Shown here: piece after piece, positions 39,713-49,096 of the stretch
Layout: every line of letters starts with the position of its first letter
Numbering within the stretch: the stretch's first letter is position 1
Assembly: GCA_030429105.1 (NCBI GenBank)
Contig: JAUIDE010000014.1
Span: 1 to 58,009, forward strand
Source of the DNA: Alphaproteobacteria bacterium
GTDB lineage: Bacteria; Pseudomonadota; Alphaproteobacteria; Rhodobacterales; Rhodobacteraceae
Direction of reading: 5' to 3'
DNA: 58,009 bases
Made by a program: the position numbers and the translations under genes
Notes under the pieces: generated by a model
What the model was told of the DNA's origin: nothing
Databases searched by the model: none
The model's input: only the letters and a program-made list of their open reading frames with translations

Positions 39713-40971
39713 AGCTTGTCGATCATCGTCTGGGTTATGAGGGTGACGCCGCCTTCGGAACGGCGGAACCGCGCAGCGTCCGCCGCCGGGTCCTCGCCCA
39801 CGACGAGCCCTTCGGGGATCGTCACGCCGCGGTCGATCACGACGTTCTTCAGCCGCGCATGGCGACCGACATTGACGTAGGGCAGCGCGACGACGCCGGT
39901 GAGCTCCGAGAAGGAATTGCAGCGCACGCCGGTGAAGAGGAGGCACTTGTCGAGCTTCGCGCCCGAGACGATGCAGCCGCCCGAGACCATGGAGGAGACG
40001 GCCATGCCGCGCCGCCCGTCCTCGTCATGCACGAACTTGGCGGGCGGCGTCTGCTCCGCATAGGTCCAGATCGGCCAGTCCCGGTTGTAGAGGTCCAGCT
40101 CGGGGTTGAAGTCCAGAAGGTCGATATTCGCCCGCCAGAAGGCGTCGATCGTCCCGACATCGCGCCAGTAGGGCGCCGTCTGCCCCGCCGTCATCACGCA
40201 GGACCGCCCGAACGGATGGGCGTAGGCCCGGCCGCGGGCGACGAGGGCGGGGATGATGTCCTTCCCGAAATCGTGGGAGGAAGACGGGTCCTCCGCGTCG
40301 GCATTGAGGATCCCGATCAGGAAATCGGTGTCGAAGACGTAGATGCCCATCGAGGCCAGCGTCATCTCCGGCCTGCCCGGCATGGCGGGCGGGTCGGCCG
40401 GCTTCTCGATGAAGTCGAGAATCCTGTCCTCGGCGTCCACGTCCATCACGCCGAAGGCGGAGGCTTCCGCGCGCGGCACCTCGATGCAGCCGACGGTCAC
40501 CTCCGCCCCGCTCCGCACATGCTGCGCGAGCATGATCGAATAATCCTGCTTGTAGATATGGTCCCCGGCCAGGATCAGGATGTATTTCGGCCCGTATCCC
40601 TCGATGATGTCAATGTTCTGCGTCACGGCGTCCGCCGTGCCGAGATACCATTGCCCCTCGTCCACGCGCTGCGAGGCGGGCAGGATGTCGATGCTCTCGT
40701 TCCGTTCCGCCTGGAAGAAGGTCCAGCCGTTCTGGAGATGGCGGATCAGCGAATGCGCCTTGTACTGCGTCGCGACGCCGATCCGGCGGATGCCGGAATT
40801 CACGGCGTTGGAGAGGGCGAAATCGATGATCCGGGTCTTGCCGCCGAAATAGACGGCGGGTTTCGCGCGCCTGTCCGTCAGCTCCTTGAGGCGGGAGCCG
40901 CGGCCTCCGGCGAGGACGAAGGCCATCGTCTGCCGCGCAAGCTGCATCGCCTGCAATCCGCGTTCGGGCAT
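39709..40971 (-). CDS. glgC: glucose-1-phosphate adenylyltransferase
   Basis: The 420-residue enzyme makes ADP-glucose, the committed step of glycogen synthesis. [21 protein letters not shown] is the nucleotide and activator region, FIEKPADPP the sugar-phosphate site, and [12 protein letters not shown] follows. The C-terminal left-handed beta-helix is the allosteric part. The ATG at 40971 has AGGAG 8 bases upstream and is preferred to the much longer open frame. It is the first gene of the leftward glycogen locus. Confidence 0.96.
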   Translation of the reverse strand: MPERGLQAMQLARQTMAFVLAGGRGSRLKELTDRRAKPAVYFGGKTRIIDFALSNAVNSGIRRIGVATQYKAHSLIRHLQNGWTFFQAERNESIDILPASQRVDEGQWYLGTADAVTQNIDIIEGYGPKYILILAGDHIYKQDYSIMLAQHVRSGAEVTVGCIEVPRAEASAFGVMDVDAEDRILDFIEKPADPPAMPGRPEMTLASMGIYVFDTDFLIGILNADAEDPSSSHDFGKDIIPALVARGRAYAHPFGRSCVMTAGQTAPYWRDVGTIDAFWRANIDLLDFNPELDLYNRDWPIWTYAEQTPPAKFVHDEDGRRGMAVSSMVSGGCIVSGAKLDKCLLFTGVRCNSFSELTGVVALPYVNVGRHARLKNVVIDRGVTIPEGLVVGEDPAADAARFRRSEGGVTLITQTMIDKL

Positions 40972-41068
40972 GGTTCGACTCCTGATCCCTCGGATGAGAG
41001 AGTGGCCGAAAGCGGCGCGCGTATAAACCCTCGGCTCCGCATATATTCCGGGCCGGAGGAGGGCCGCG
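40972..41068. promoter_or_regulatory. divergent promoter region of the glycogen locus and the sugar kinase
   Basis: These 97 bases separate glgC from the divergent kinase gene. Two AT-rich hexamers, TATAAA and TATATT, stand out at about 41022 and 41042 and could serve as -10 elements, but the strand assignment is uncertain. Shared control of storage and sugar breakdown would fit the gene content. Confidence 0.35.
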
Positions 41069-41986
41069 ATGTTCGTGATCTGCGGGGAGGCGCTCATCGA
41101 CGTCTTCGCGGCACCGGGCGGCCCGCCCTTCAGGCTCGAGGCGCGAATCGGCGGATCGCCCTTCAACGTGGCCGTCGGCATGGCGCGGCTCGGCGCGGGG
41201 GCCGCGCTCTTCACCGGGCTCGCGGAGGACAGGTTCGGCCGCGCGCTCCGCGCCGCGCTCGAGGCGGAGGGCGTGGAGACGGGCCTTCTCCGCGCGGGCG
41301 CCGGCAAGACGACGCTCGCCCTCGCCATGATCGGCCCAGATGGCGGCGCGGACTACGCCTTCTACGGGGAGGACGGCGCGGAGAAATGGATCGGGGAAGG
41401 GGACCTGCCCGCCCTGCCGCCTGAGACGGCGGGGCTCCATTTCGGCTCCTACACGATGGTGACGGAGCCCGTCGCCTCCGCTCATCTCGCCCTCGCGCGG
41501 CGGGAGGCGGGGCGGCGCCTGATTTCCTACGATCCGAACGTACGGCCCACGGTCGAGCCCGACCTCGGCCGCTGGCGCGCCGCCGCGGCGGGAATGGCCG
41601 CGCTCGCCGATCTCGTGAAACTGTCGGAGGAGGACGCCGCGGCGCTCTTTCCCGGCGAGGGGGCAGGCGCCGTGCTCGACGGGTTTCTCGCGGCCGGCGC
41701 GAAGCTCGCGGTGATGACCGCAGGTGCGAAGGGCGCACTGGCCCGCGGGCCGTTCGGGGAGATCGAGGTTCCGTCCCTGAGTGTAGATGTCGTCGACACG
41801 ATCGGAGCCGGGGATTCGTTCCAGGCGGCGCTGCTGGCGGAGATCGCGCGGCGCGGGCTCGGCAAGGCGGGGCTCGCCACGCTGGGGCGCGACGCGGCGG
41901 CGGAGATGCTCGCCTTCGCCGCCCGCACCGCGGCGATGACCTGCGCGCGACCGGGCGCGGACCCGCCGCGGCGGGACGAACTCTGA
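41069..41986 (+). CDS. PfkB family carbohydrate kinase (fructokinase-like)
   Basis: The 305-residue ribokinase-family enzyme has signature 1 at [15 protein letters not shown] (about 28-42) and signature 2 at DTIGAGDSF, with Asp249 as the catalytic base. The short N-terminus [10 protein letters not shown] is common to fructokinases and 2-keto-3-deoxygluconate kinases. KDPG aldolase and glucose-6-phosphate isomerase lie downstream on the same strand, so both fructose and KDG remain possible substrates. Confidence 0.87.
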   Translation: MFVICGEALIDVFAAPGGPPFRLEARIGGSPFNVAVGMARLGAGAALFTGLAEDRFGRALRAALEAEGVETGLLRAGAGKTTLALAMIGPDGGADYAFYGEDGAEKWIGEGDLPALPPETAGLHFGSYTMVTEPVASAHLALARREAGRRLISYDPNVRPTVEPDLGRWRAAAAGMAALADLVKLSEEDAAALFPGEGAGAVLDGFLAAGAKLAVMTAGAKGALARGPFGEIEVPSLSVDVVDTIGAGDSFQAALLAEIARRGLGKAGLATLGRDAAAEMLAFAARTAAMTCARPGADPPRRDEL

Positions 41987-42049
41987 GCGGGGCCCTTTCG
42001 CCGCGCGGCGAAGCGGGCGAGAATGGCGGCGGCAAGAGGGGAGAGGCCG

Positions 42050-42700
42050 ATGACGCCGAAAGAGGCGAGCCGAGAGACGCGGGAGATCGCGGCGCTGGCG
42101 CCGATCATCCCCGTGCTGGTGATCGAGGACGCTTCGCGGACCGAGGGGCTGGCGCGGGCGCTCGTCGCCGGCGGGCTCCCAGCGCTCGAAGTGACGCTGC
42201 GAACGCCGGCGGCGCTCGACGCGATCCGGGCGATGGCCGCGGTTCCGGGGGGAATCGTCGGCGCCGGCACGCTGCTGACCCCGGAAGACGTGGCGGCGGC
42301 GAAGGCGGCGGGCGCGCGCTTCGGCGTCTCCCCCGGCGCGACGGACCGGCTGCTCGACGCGGCGGAGGCGGCGGGCCTGCCGATGCTCGCCGGCGCCGCG
42401 ACGGCGACGGAGGCGATGCGGCTCTTCGAACGCGGCTACGATTTCATGAAGTTCTTCCCCGCCGAGGCATCGGGCGGGGCCGCGGCGCTGAAGGCGCTGG
42501 CGGCGCCCCTGCCCGCCATCGCCTTCTGCCCGACTGGCGGGGTGAGCCTCGCCAATGCGCGGGATTATCTCTCGCTCCCGAACGTGCTCTGCGCCGGGGG
42601 CTCATGGGTCGCGCCCGCCTCGATGGTGAGGTCGGGCGACTGGGCGGGGATCGAGGCGCTGGCGCGCGAGGCGGCCATGCTCGAAAGGGGGGCGCGATGA
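42050..42700 (+). CDS. eda: 2-dehydro-3-deoxy-6-phosphogluconate aldolase
   Basis: The 216-residue enzyme splits KDPG to pyruvate and glyceraldehyde-3-phosphate in the Entner-Doudoroff pathway. Glu47 in ALEVTLRT and the Schiff-base Lys134 in YDFMKFFPAE are present, as is FCPTGGV. The ATG at 42050 is chosen because GGGGAGAG lies just upstream; an ATG at 42023 would add nine residues. It overlaps pgi by four bases. 6-Phosphogluconate dehydratase (edd) is not in the window. Confidence 0.95.
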   Translation: MTPKEASRETREIAALAPIIPVLVIEDASRTEGLARALVAGGLPALEVTLRTPAALDAIRAMAAVPGGIVGAGTLLTPEDVAAAKAAGARFGVSPGATDRLLDAAEAAGLPMLAGAATATEAMRLFERGYDFMKFFPAEASGGAAALKALAAPLPAIAFCPTGGVSLANARDYLSLPNVLCAGGSWVAPASMVRSGDWAGIEALAREAAMLERGAR

Positions 42701-44274
42701 GCGAGGCGGAATGGGGCGCGCTGGAGGCCCATGCGGCCCGGCTGAAGGCGAAGACGCTGCGCGATCTCTTCGCGGAGGACGGGGAGCGGTTCGCCCGCCT
42801 CTCCTTCCGGCTGGACGATCTTCTTCTGGACATGTCCAAGGAAAAGCTGGACGAGCCGGCGCTCGCCGCCCTTCACGCCCTCGCCCGCGCCGCGGGCGTG
42901 GAGGAGAAGCGGAGCGCGATGGCGCGGGGCGAGCCGATCAACGGAACGGAGCGCCGCGCCGTCGGCCACATGCGCCTGCGGTCGGGCGGGGAGCCGGAGG
43001 TGGAGGCCGTGCTCGCCCGCTTCCTCGCCTTCGCGGAGGACGTGAGGGCGGGCCGCTACTCCCCGCCCTCCGGCGGGCGGTTCACGGATGTGGTGAACAT
43101 CGGCATCGGCGGCTCCGATCTCGGCCCGGTCATGGCGGTGCGGGCGCTCCGCCCGGACCATGACGGGCCGCGGCTCCATTTCGTCTCGAACGTGGACGGC
43201 GCGCACATGACGGACGTGCTGCGCGATCTCGACCCGCGGACGACGATGGCGGTGATCGCCTCCAAGACCTTCACGACGCAGGAGACGATGGCGAACGCCC
43301 GCGCCTTCGCCGGATGGCTGAAGGCCGCGGGCGTGGAGCCCGGCGCGCATCTCGCCGCCGTTTCCACCAACATCCCCGCCACCTCGGCCTTCGGGATCGA
43401 CGAGAGCCGCGTCTTCGGCTTCTGGGACTGGGTGGGCGGCCGCTATTCCGTCTGGTCCGCCATCGGGCTTCCGCTCGCCATCGCGGTCGGCGCGGAGGCG
43501 TTCCGCGCCTTCCTCGCCGGCGCGGCGGCGATGGACCGGCACTTCCTCGAAGCGCCGGCGGAGGAGAACCTTCCGATCCTCCTCGGCATGGCGGGAATCT
43601 GGCGGCGGAACCTTCTCGGCATGCCCACGGTAGCGCTCATCCCTTATGACCAGCGGCTGGAGCGCTTCCCCGCCTATGTCCAGCAGCTAGACATGGAGTC
43701 GAACGGCAAGCGGGTGACGCTCTCCGGCGCTCCAGCGGCGCTGGCAACCGGGCCGGTGATCTGGGGCGAGCCTGGCACCAATGCGCAGCATTCCTTCTTC
43801 CAGCTGCTCCACCAGGGGACGGACCCGATCCCCGCCGAATTCATCCTCGCCGCCGAGCCGCGGGAGCGGCTCGGCGACCATCACGCCCTCCTCGTCGCCA
43901 ATTGCCTCGCCCAGTCCCGCGCGCTCGCCTTCGGGAGGACGGAGGCGGAGGCGCGGGCCGCGATGGCGAAGGAGGGGCTGGCGGAGGCGGAGATCGACCG
44001 GCTGGCCCCGCACCGGACCTTCCCGGGCGATCGGCCCTCGACGACGATCCTTCACAAGCGGCTCGACGCCTTCGCGCTCGGGCGGCTGATCGCGCTCTAC
44101 GAGCACAAGGTCTTCGTTCAGGGCGCGGTCTGGGGCGTCAACAGCTTCGACCAATGGGGAGTCGAGCTCGGCAAGGCGATGGCGAACGAGCTCGCGCCGG
44201 TCATCCGCGGCGGCGAACCGGCGGACACGCTCGATTCCTCGACCCGCGGCCTCATCGCCGCGACCGGGCGCTGA
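42697..44274 (+). CDS. pgi: glucose-6-phosphate isomerase
   Basis: The 525-residue enzyme interconverts glucose-6-phosphate and fructose-6-phosphate. NIGIGGSDLGPVM, SKTFTTQETM, the WDWVGGRYSVWSAIGL signature and GEPGTNAQHSFFQLLHQGT are all present. Length is slightly below the 549 residues of the enteric enzyme. Its ATG overlaps the eda stop by four bases, so the two are coupled. It links fructose and glycogen-derived carbon to the Entner-Doudoroff route. Confidence 0.97.
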   Translation: MSEAEWGALEAHAARLKAKTLRDLFAEDGERFARLSFRLDDLLLDMSKEKLDEPALAALHALARAAGVEEKRSAMARGEPINGTERRAVGHMRLRSGGEPEVEAVLARFLAFAEDVRAGRYSPPSGGRFTDVVNIGIGGSDLGPVMAVRALRPDHDGPRLHFVSNVDGAHMTDVLRDLDPRTTMAVIASKTFTTQETMANARAFAGWLKAAGVEPGAHLAAVSTNIPATSAFGIDESRVFGFWDWVGGRYSVWSAIGLPLAIAVGAEAFRAFLAGAAAMDRHFLEAPAEENLPILLGMAGIWRRNLLGMPTVALIPYDQRLERFPAYVQQLDMESNGKRVTLSGAPAALATGPVIWGEPGTNAQHSFFQLLHQGTDPIPAEFILAAEPRERLGDHHALLVANCLAQSRALAFGRTEAEARAAMAKEGLAEAEIDRLAPHRTFPGDRPSTTILHKRLDAFALGRLIALYEHKVFVQGAVWGVNSFDQWGVELGKAMANELAPVIRGGEPADTLDSSTRGLIAATGR

Positions 44275-44368
44275 GGCGACGCCGCGTTAAGGCCCCGGAA
44301 AACCCTGAAGGCTATCAGGCGGCGAGGCGCGTGGGGAAACGCGCACCCTTTGGGCGGGAAGGCGGCGC

Positions 44369-46789
44369 ATGGCGGGCGACGAAACGGGATTGCGCGAGGT
44401 CGAGATCGACTCCGCGCTCCGGCGAAAGGGCCGCCTCGCCCTGCTCGCCTTCATCGCACCCGCGCTGGCGATCACGCTCCTCGCGCTCTGGGCGCATGAA
44501 ACTGCCTCGATCGCCTCGCGCTACGCGGTCGTCTTCAGCCGGGTCGCGGAGCTGACGCTCCGGCTTGAGCGGCACATCCAGGAAGAGGCGCGCGAGGAGC
44601 ACGAACATGAGCCGCGCTCGCGGGAGGAGTTCATCGAGCTCCTCGTGCTCTACAGCGCCTTGCGGGCGGCCGACGCGGACGGCGCGGAGCTTGCGAGCGG
44701 CGGCGAGGACAAGGAAGCGCGCGAGGACATCCGGACGATGAAGGCGCGCTACGGCGTCTCGGCCCGGGACTCCGCCATCGCCTTCGGCCTGTTGAGCGAC
44801 GGGATGCCGGACCGGCTCGGCCCGCTCTGGGAAGCCGAGGGGGAAGTCGGCGCGGGGGAGGCGCTGGAGGACGTCGGGGCCGAGATACTTCTGATCTCGG
44901 ACCGGATCCTGCGGTCTGCGGAGCCGCGCGGACCGGAAGCGGAGGCGCTGCGCCGGGAACTCGCCGCACTCGTTCACGACAGGGCGGAGCCGCTGCTCGA
45001 CAAGATCAGCGCGGCGCTCCGCTCCCAGTCGGAAATGCAGGCCCGGCTTCCCGGGCTGCTCACCTTCGCCATTTTTGTCGCCGCCGTGGCGGGCGCGCTT
45101 TTCGCCCATATCGCGGTCCAGACGCCGCTCCGCCGGCTCGTCGTCTCGAAGATCGGGGAGATCAGACGGGAGGCGGAGCGGGCCCGGCGCGCCGAACAGG
45201 CGAAGAGCGACTTCCTCGCCAACATGAGCCACGAGATCCGAACCCCGATGAACGGGGTGATGGGGATGACGGAGCTGCTCGGCGCGACGGAGCTGACAGC
45301 CCGCCAGCGCAATTTCGTCGGGATCATCGACGAATCCTCCCGCGCGCTCTTGACGCTGATCAACGAGATTCTCGACTTCTCGAAGATCGACGCGGGGCAG
45401 ATGCGGCTCGATCCGGCGCCGTTCCGCCTGTCTCGCCTCGTCGCGGAGCCGGCGTCGCTGGTCTCGAGGAGCGCGGCGGCGAAGAATGTGGAGATCGTCG
45501 CGCGCATCGCGCCAAACGCCCCGGCGCGGCTTGTCGGCGATTTCGGGCGGCTGCGGCAGGTCATGGTCAATCTCGTCGGGAACGCCGTGAAATTCACCGA
45601 GTCCGGGCAGGTCGAGATCGACGTGGAGACGACGCCCGCGGGCGAAGGGCGGGTCCGGCTTCGCATCGAGGTGCGGGACAGCGGCTGCGGCGTCGCCGAG
45701 GAGGACCGGGCGCGCATCTTCGAGAAGTTCACGCAGGTGGACGGCTCGGTGCGGCGCAAGGCCCAGGGAGCGGGGCTCGGCCTCGCGATCAGCGCGGGGC
45801 TGATCGACCTGATGGGCGGGCGGATCGGCGTCGACTCCGAGATCGGGGTCGGATCAACCTTCCATATCGAGCTCGAATTGCCGGTGGATGAGGGCGCTGA
45901 CGCTCCGGCCGCGCCGCCGCGCGAATACGCCGGCCTCCGCATCCTCGTCATCGACGACAACGAGACGAACCGCATGATCATGCAGGAGCGTCTTGCGGCC
46001 TGGCGCTTTTCCGAGGCGAGCGCCGCCTCAGGCCGTGAGGGGCTTACCCGCCTCGCGAGGGAAGCCGCGCGCGGCGCGCCGTTCGATCTCGTCATACTCG
46101 ACCATCACATGCCCGGGATGTCGGGGGAGGACACCCTGGCGGAACTGCGCTCGACGCCGGGCATAGAGGCGACGCCGGCGATCCTTCTCGGTTCGCTCGA
46201 AGATGCGCCGAGCATGGAGCGGATGGGCGCGCTGGGCCTCTCGGCCGCGCTGGCCAAGCCCGCCCTCGCCTCGGACCTGCTCGACGCCATCGCGCTCGCC
46301 CTGTCGCGCGCTCCGGCGGCCGGAGCGGCCCGGGAAGCGGCGGGAGGCGTCGGCCCCGCATCGGTCGAGGCCGAAGGGCCCGCGGACGTGCTAGTGGCGG
46401 ACGACAACCCGGTGAACCGTCTGCTGGCCATGGAGCTCGTCGCCCGCCTCGGCCTTCGCGCGGAAGGGGCGGAGGACGGGGACGAGGCGCTCGCCATGAT
46501 CGCGCGCAGCCGACCGCGAATTGTCCTGATGGACGTGTCCATGCCGGTGCTTGACGGCCTCTCCGCCACGCGCCGCCTGCGAGAACGGGAACGGGCGGAA
46601 GGCCTGCCGCGCCTGCCGGTGATCGGCCTCACCGCCCACGCCTATGCGGAGGACCGGCGGCGCTGCCTTGAAGCCGGGATGGACGAGCATCTGCCGAAAC
46701 CGATCTCCGGCGACGTTCTCGCCATCACGCTCGACCGGTGGCTGGATCGGCCGGAGGAGGGCGAGGGCGGTCAGGCGCGTTCCGCCTGA
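44369..46789 (+). CDS. hybrid sensor histidine kinase with two receiver domains
   Basis: The 806-residue inner-membrane protein has two membrane segments (about 22-42 and 229-250) around a helical sensor region of about 185 residues with no recognised ligand fold. The kinase core has His288 in DFLANMSHEIRTP and ATP motifs NLVGNAVKFT, DSGCG and GAGLGLAIS. Two receivers follow: 523-640 (Asp578, Ser609, Lys630) and 673-795 (Asp722, Thr755, Lys777). There is no HPt domain, so phosphotransfer must use a separate protein. It begins 94 bases after pgi. Signal unknown. Confidence 0.92.
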   Translation: MAGDETGLREVEIDSALRRKGRLALLAFIAPALAITLLALWAHETASIASRYAVVFSRVAELTLRLERHIQEEAREEHEHEPRSREEFIELLVLYSALRAADADGAELASGGEDKEAREDIRTMKARYGVSARDSAIAFGLLSDGMPDRLGPLWEAEGEVGAGEALEDVGAEILLISDRILRSAEPRGPEAEALRRELAALVHDRAEPLLDKISAALRSQSEMQARLPGLLTFAIFVAAVAGALFAHIAVQTPLRRLVVSKIGEIRREAERARRAEQAKSDFLANMSHEIRTPMNGVMGMTELLGATELTARQRNFVGIIDESSRALLTLINEILDFSKIDAGQMRLDPAPFRLSRLVAEPASLVSRSAAAKNVEIVARIAPNAPARLVGDFGRLRQVMVNLVGNAVKFTESGQVEIDVETTPAGEGRVRLRIEVRDSGCGVAEEDRARIFEKFTQVDGSVRRKAQGAGLGLAISAGLIDLMGGRIGVDSEIGVGSTFHIELELPVDEGADAPAAPPREYAGLRILVIDDNETNRMIMQERLAAWRFSEASAASGREGLTRLAREAARGAPFDLVILDHHMPGMSGEDTLAELRSTPGIEATPAILLGSLEDAPSMERMGALGLSAALAKPALASDLLDAIALALSRAPAAGAAREAAGGVGPASVEAEGPADVLVADDNPVNRLLAMELVARLGLRAEGAEDGDEALAMIARSRPRIVLMDVSMPVLDGLSATRRLRERERAEGLPRLPVIGLTAHAYAEDRRRCLEAGMDEHLPKPISGDVLAITLDRWLDRPEEGEGGQARSA

Positions 46790-46810
46790 ACCCGCCGCCT
46801 CCGCCTTTGA

Positions 46811-47857
46811 TCAGGCCGCCCGCCGCCGCGCGCGGAGCCCGCCGAGGAGGCCGAGCCCGCCGAGGAGCAGGAAGGCGGAGGCCGGAAGCGGGACCTGACT
46901 GACCGGCGGCAGGTCGCCCTGGAAGGTCAGCGGGCGCACCTCGGCGTCCTGGAACAGGGTGCCGGAGACGAGCGTGCCGTTGACGCCGCCTCCGGAGAGC
47001 CGCACGGCCGCCTTGGGCGCGAGGATCGAGACGTTGAAGCTCGCCTGAATGCTCAGCTCCTCCGCCTCGAAGAAGTTGAAGAGGACGCTGGGGAAGTCCT
47101 GGTTCGCGTTGAGCCGCCACGAAACGCTCTTGCCGGCGACATTGACGATCGTCGTCACGCCCGGCGCCGCGTTCACCCCGCTGAACGTGCCGGCGACGCC
47201 GAAGATCGAGGCGTTCGTGTCGAAGTCGAGGTTGAAGACGGCGATGCCGTCCGGCCCGGCGACGGACTGGAAGCTTACATTGTTGTTGTCGGAGAGACTG
47301 GCGATTCCGCCCGTGGCGTCCAGCATCGAAAGCTCGGAGGAAAGGGCGAGAAGCGTCGCCGCCACCTCGGCGACGGGAACGGGCGCGACGGGCGCCTGCG
47401 TGACCGAGCCGCCATTGAGGTTGATGTTCCCCGACCGGGCGCCCGCGATGGTCGCCGCGCCGCCGTTGAGGTTCAGGTTCCCGGCGAAGGCGCCGCCGAT
47501 GGCGATGTCGCCGCCGCCGTTGTTGTTGAAATTCGTCGAGACGGAGCCGCCGATATGCGCCGAGCCGTTGTTGAGGTTCACATTCGCCGCCGAAAGCGCC
47601 CCGCCGACGACGAAGGCGCCCGACACCCCGCCGCCGAGATCGACATCCGGCAGGTTGCGCGGGTTCACGGTCGCGCCGTTGCCCGTGTAGTTCCCGCCGA
47701 CGAAGAGCGTGCCCTCCGTCTCCACATTGGTCTGGAGATTCCCGAGCACGATGTTGTTGAAGCCGCGCATCAGGTCGAGCCCCGAAAGCGGCGTGGCGGC
47801 TGCGGGCGCGATTGAGGCGGCGAAGGCGCAGAGCGCGCCGGCGATGGCGAGTTTCAT
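46811..47857 (-). CDS. choice-of-anchor A family protein with VPLPA-CTERM sorting signal
   Basis: The 348-residue secreted protein has a signal peptide (cleavage near AAA-TPLSG), then a choice-of-anchor A domain starting LSGLDLMRGFNNIVLGNL. Residues 60-160 form Asn/Gly-rich strands (NLNLNGGAATIAG, NINLNGGSV) like a beta-solenoid. The C-terminus has VPLPA, a hydrophobic segment and RARRR, the exosortase-recognised VPLPA-CTERM tail. Such proteins are cut and attached at the cell surface or released to the matrix. The exosortase gene is not in this window. The start is placed at the signal-peptide Met at 47857. Confidence 0.88.
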   Translation of the reverse strand: MKLAIAGALCAFAASIAPAAATPLSGLDLMRGFNNIVLGNLQTNVETEGTLFVGGNYTGNGATVNPRNLPDVDLGGGVSGAFVVGGALSAANVNLNNGSAHIGGSVSTNFNNNGGGDIAIGGAFAGNLNLNGGAATIAGARSGNINLNGGSVTQAPVAPVPVAEVAATLLALSSELSMLDATGGIASLSDNNNVSFQSVAGPDGIAVFNLDFDTNASIFGVAGTFSGVNAAPGVTTIVNVAGKSVSWRLNANQDFPSVLFNFFEAEELSIQASFNVSILAPKAAVRLSGGGVNGTLVSGTLFQDAEVRPLTFQGDLPPVSQVPLPASAFLLLGGLGLLGGLRARRRAA

Positions 47858-48067
47858 GTCAGTCCCCACAATGGCGCTTTGCGCTGGAACAGGGCGCGCG
47901 AACGCCGCGCGCCTTACGTAGACGTCAGTTGTCTCTCGATTCGGGCGGGAACAAGGCGACAAGCCTCGGGCGCCGCGACGTCACGCGAGCGCCGAACGCG
48001 CTTGGCCCCGCACTGATGCGCCGCTACAACAGCCCAGGAAACGCCGACATCCCGAAGGGAGACCCCG
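47858..48067. other. intergenic region between divergent choice-of-anchor A and ABC transporter genes
   Basis: These 210 bases contain no supported gene. The open frame of the minus-strand gene extends into it but without coding features. Promoters for both genes should lie here. GAAGGGAGA precedes the ATG at 48068. Confidence 0.45.
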
Positions 48068-49081
48068 ATGACCATGCTGACCCGCCGCGGCGCGCTCGCC
48101 GCCGGCCTCGCCTCCGTCGCCGCCCTTTCGCTCCCGGCCCGGGCCGCGTCGAAGACGATGGTGGGCGCGCTCCGCTTCACCAGCCACGCCCCTTCCTTCG
48201 TCGCCTTCGAGCGGGGGTATTTCAAGGAAGCCGGGCTCGACGTCGAGTTCAGCTTCTTCCAGGCGGCGCAGCCCATGGCCGTCGCCATCGCCTCCGGCGA
48301 TGTCGGCTTCGGCGTGACCGCGATTTCGGGCGGGCTGATCTCGCTGGCCGAGAAGGGCGCGGTGAAGGTGATCGGCGGCGGGCTGCAGGAGGAGAAGGGG
48401 ATCGACGGCCAGCTCATCCTCGCCTCGAACGCGGCCTGGGAGGCGGGGGTGACGACGCCGGCGGGGCTCAAGGGCCGGACCTTCGGCAACACCACCGCCG
48501 GCTCCTCCTTCCACTACATGGCCTCGAAGATCGCCGCCGCCGAGGGCTTCCCGGGCGGGATCGACCTCGTGCCGCTGCAGAAGGTGCCGGCGATCATCGG
48601 CGCGCTGAAATCCGGGCAGGTGGACGCCTGGACCATCGTTCCGCATATCGGCAAGCCGCTCGCCGCCTCGGGCGCCGCGAAGCAGATCGGCTGGGTGGCG
48701 GATTACCTGCCCGACTATCAGGTGACGACCGTCTTCACCTCGGCCGAGACCGCGGCGAATGACCGGGCGCAGGCGGAGGCCTTCATCGCCGCCTTCGCCA
48801 AGGGCGCGGCGGATTTCAACGCCGCCCTTATCGACCGGACGGCAGGGGACGAGGCGGCGGAGGAGATGACGAAGCTCATCCACAAATATGTCTACGCCGA
48901 CGAGGACTACGAGGCGGCGAAGCCGAAGATCGTGAACGGCGCGATGCGGATGAACGAGGGCGCGGCGCTCAACATGGCCTCCATCGGCGACCAGCTCGAC
49001 TGGTTCAAGGCGGAGGGGCTCGTCCCCGCCTCCGTCACGATGGAGACGCTGGTGGACGGCTCCTTCGCCCCCGCGATCTGA
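48068..49081 (+). CDS. ABC transporter substrate-binding protein (NMT1/SsuA-type)
   Basis: The 337-residue periplasmic protein has a twin-arginine-like signal (TRRGALAAGLASVAALSLPARA). The SsuA/THI5 fold is indicated by VGALRFTSHAPSFVAFERGYFKEAGLD and by MAVAIASGDVGFGVTAISGG. Relatives bind sulfonates, taurine, nitrate or pyrimidine precursors. It is followed by the ATPase and permease of the same importer. No assimilation enzyme is adjacent, so the substrate stays open. Confidence 0.88.
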   Translation: MTMLTRRGALAAGLASVAALSLPARAASKTMVGALRFTSHAPSFVAFERGYFKEAGLDVEFSFFQAAQPMAVAIASGDVGFGVTAISGGLISLAEKGAVKVIGGGLQEEKGIDGQLILASNAAWEAGVTTPAGLKGRTFGNTTAGSSFHYMASKIAAAEGFPGGIDLVPLQKVPAIIGALKSGQVDAWTIVPHIGKPLAASGAAKQIGWVADYLPDYQVTTVFTSAETAANDRAQAEAFIAAFAKGAADFNAALIDRTAGDEAAEEMTKLIHKYVYADEDYEAAKPKIVNGAMRMNEGAALNMASIGDQLDWFKAEGLVPASVTMETLVDGSFAPAI

Positions 49082-49096
49082 GCGGGCCGCCCGGCC

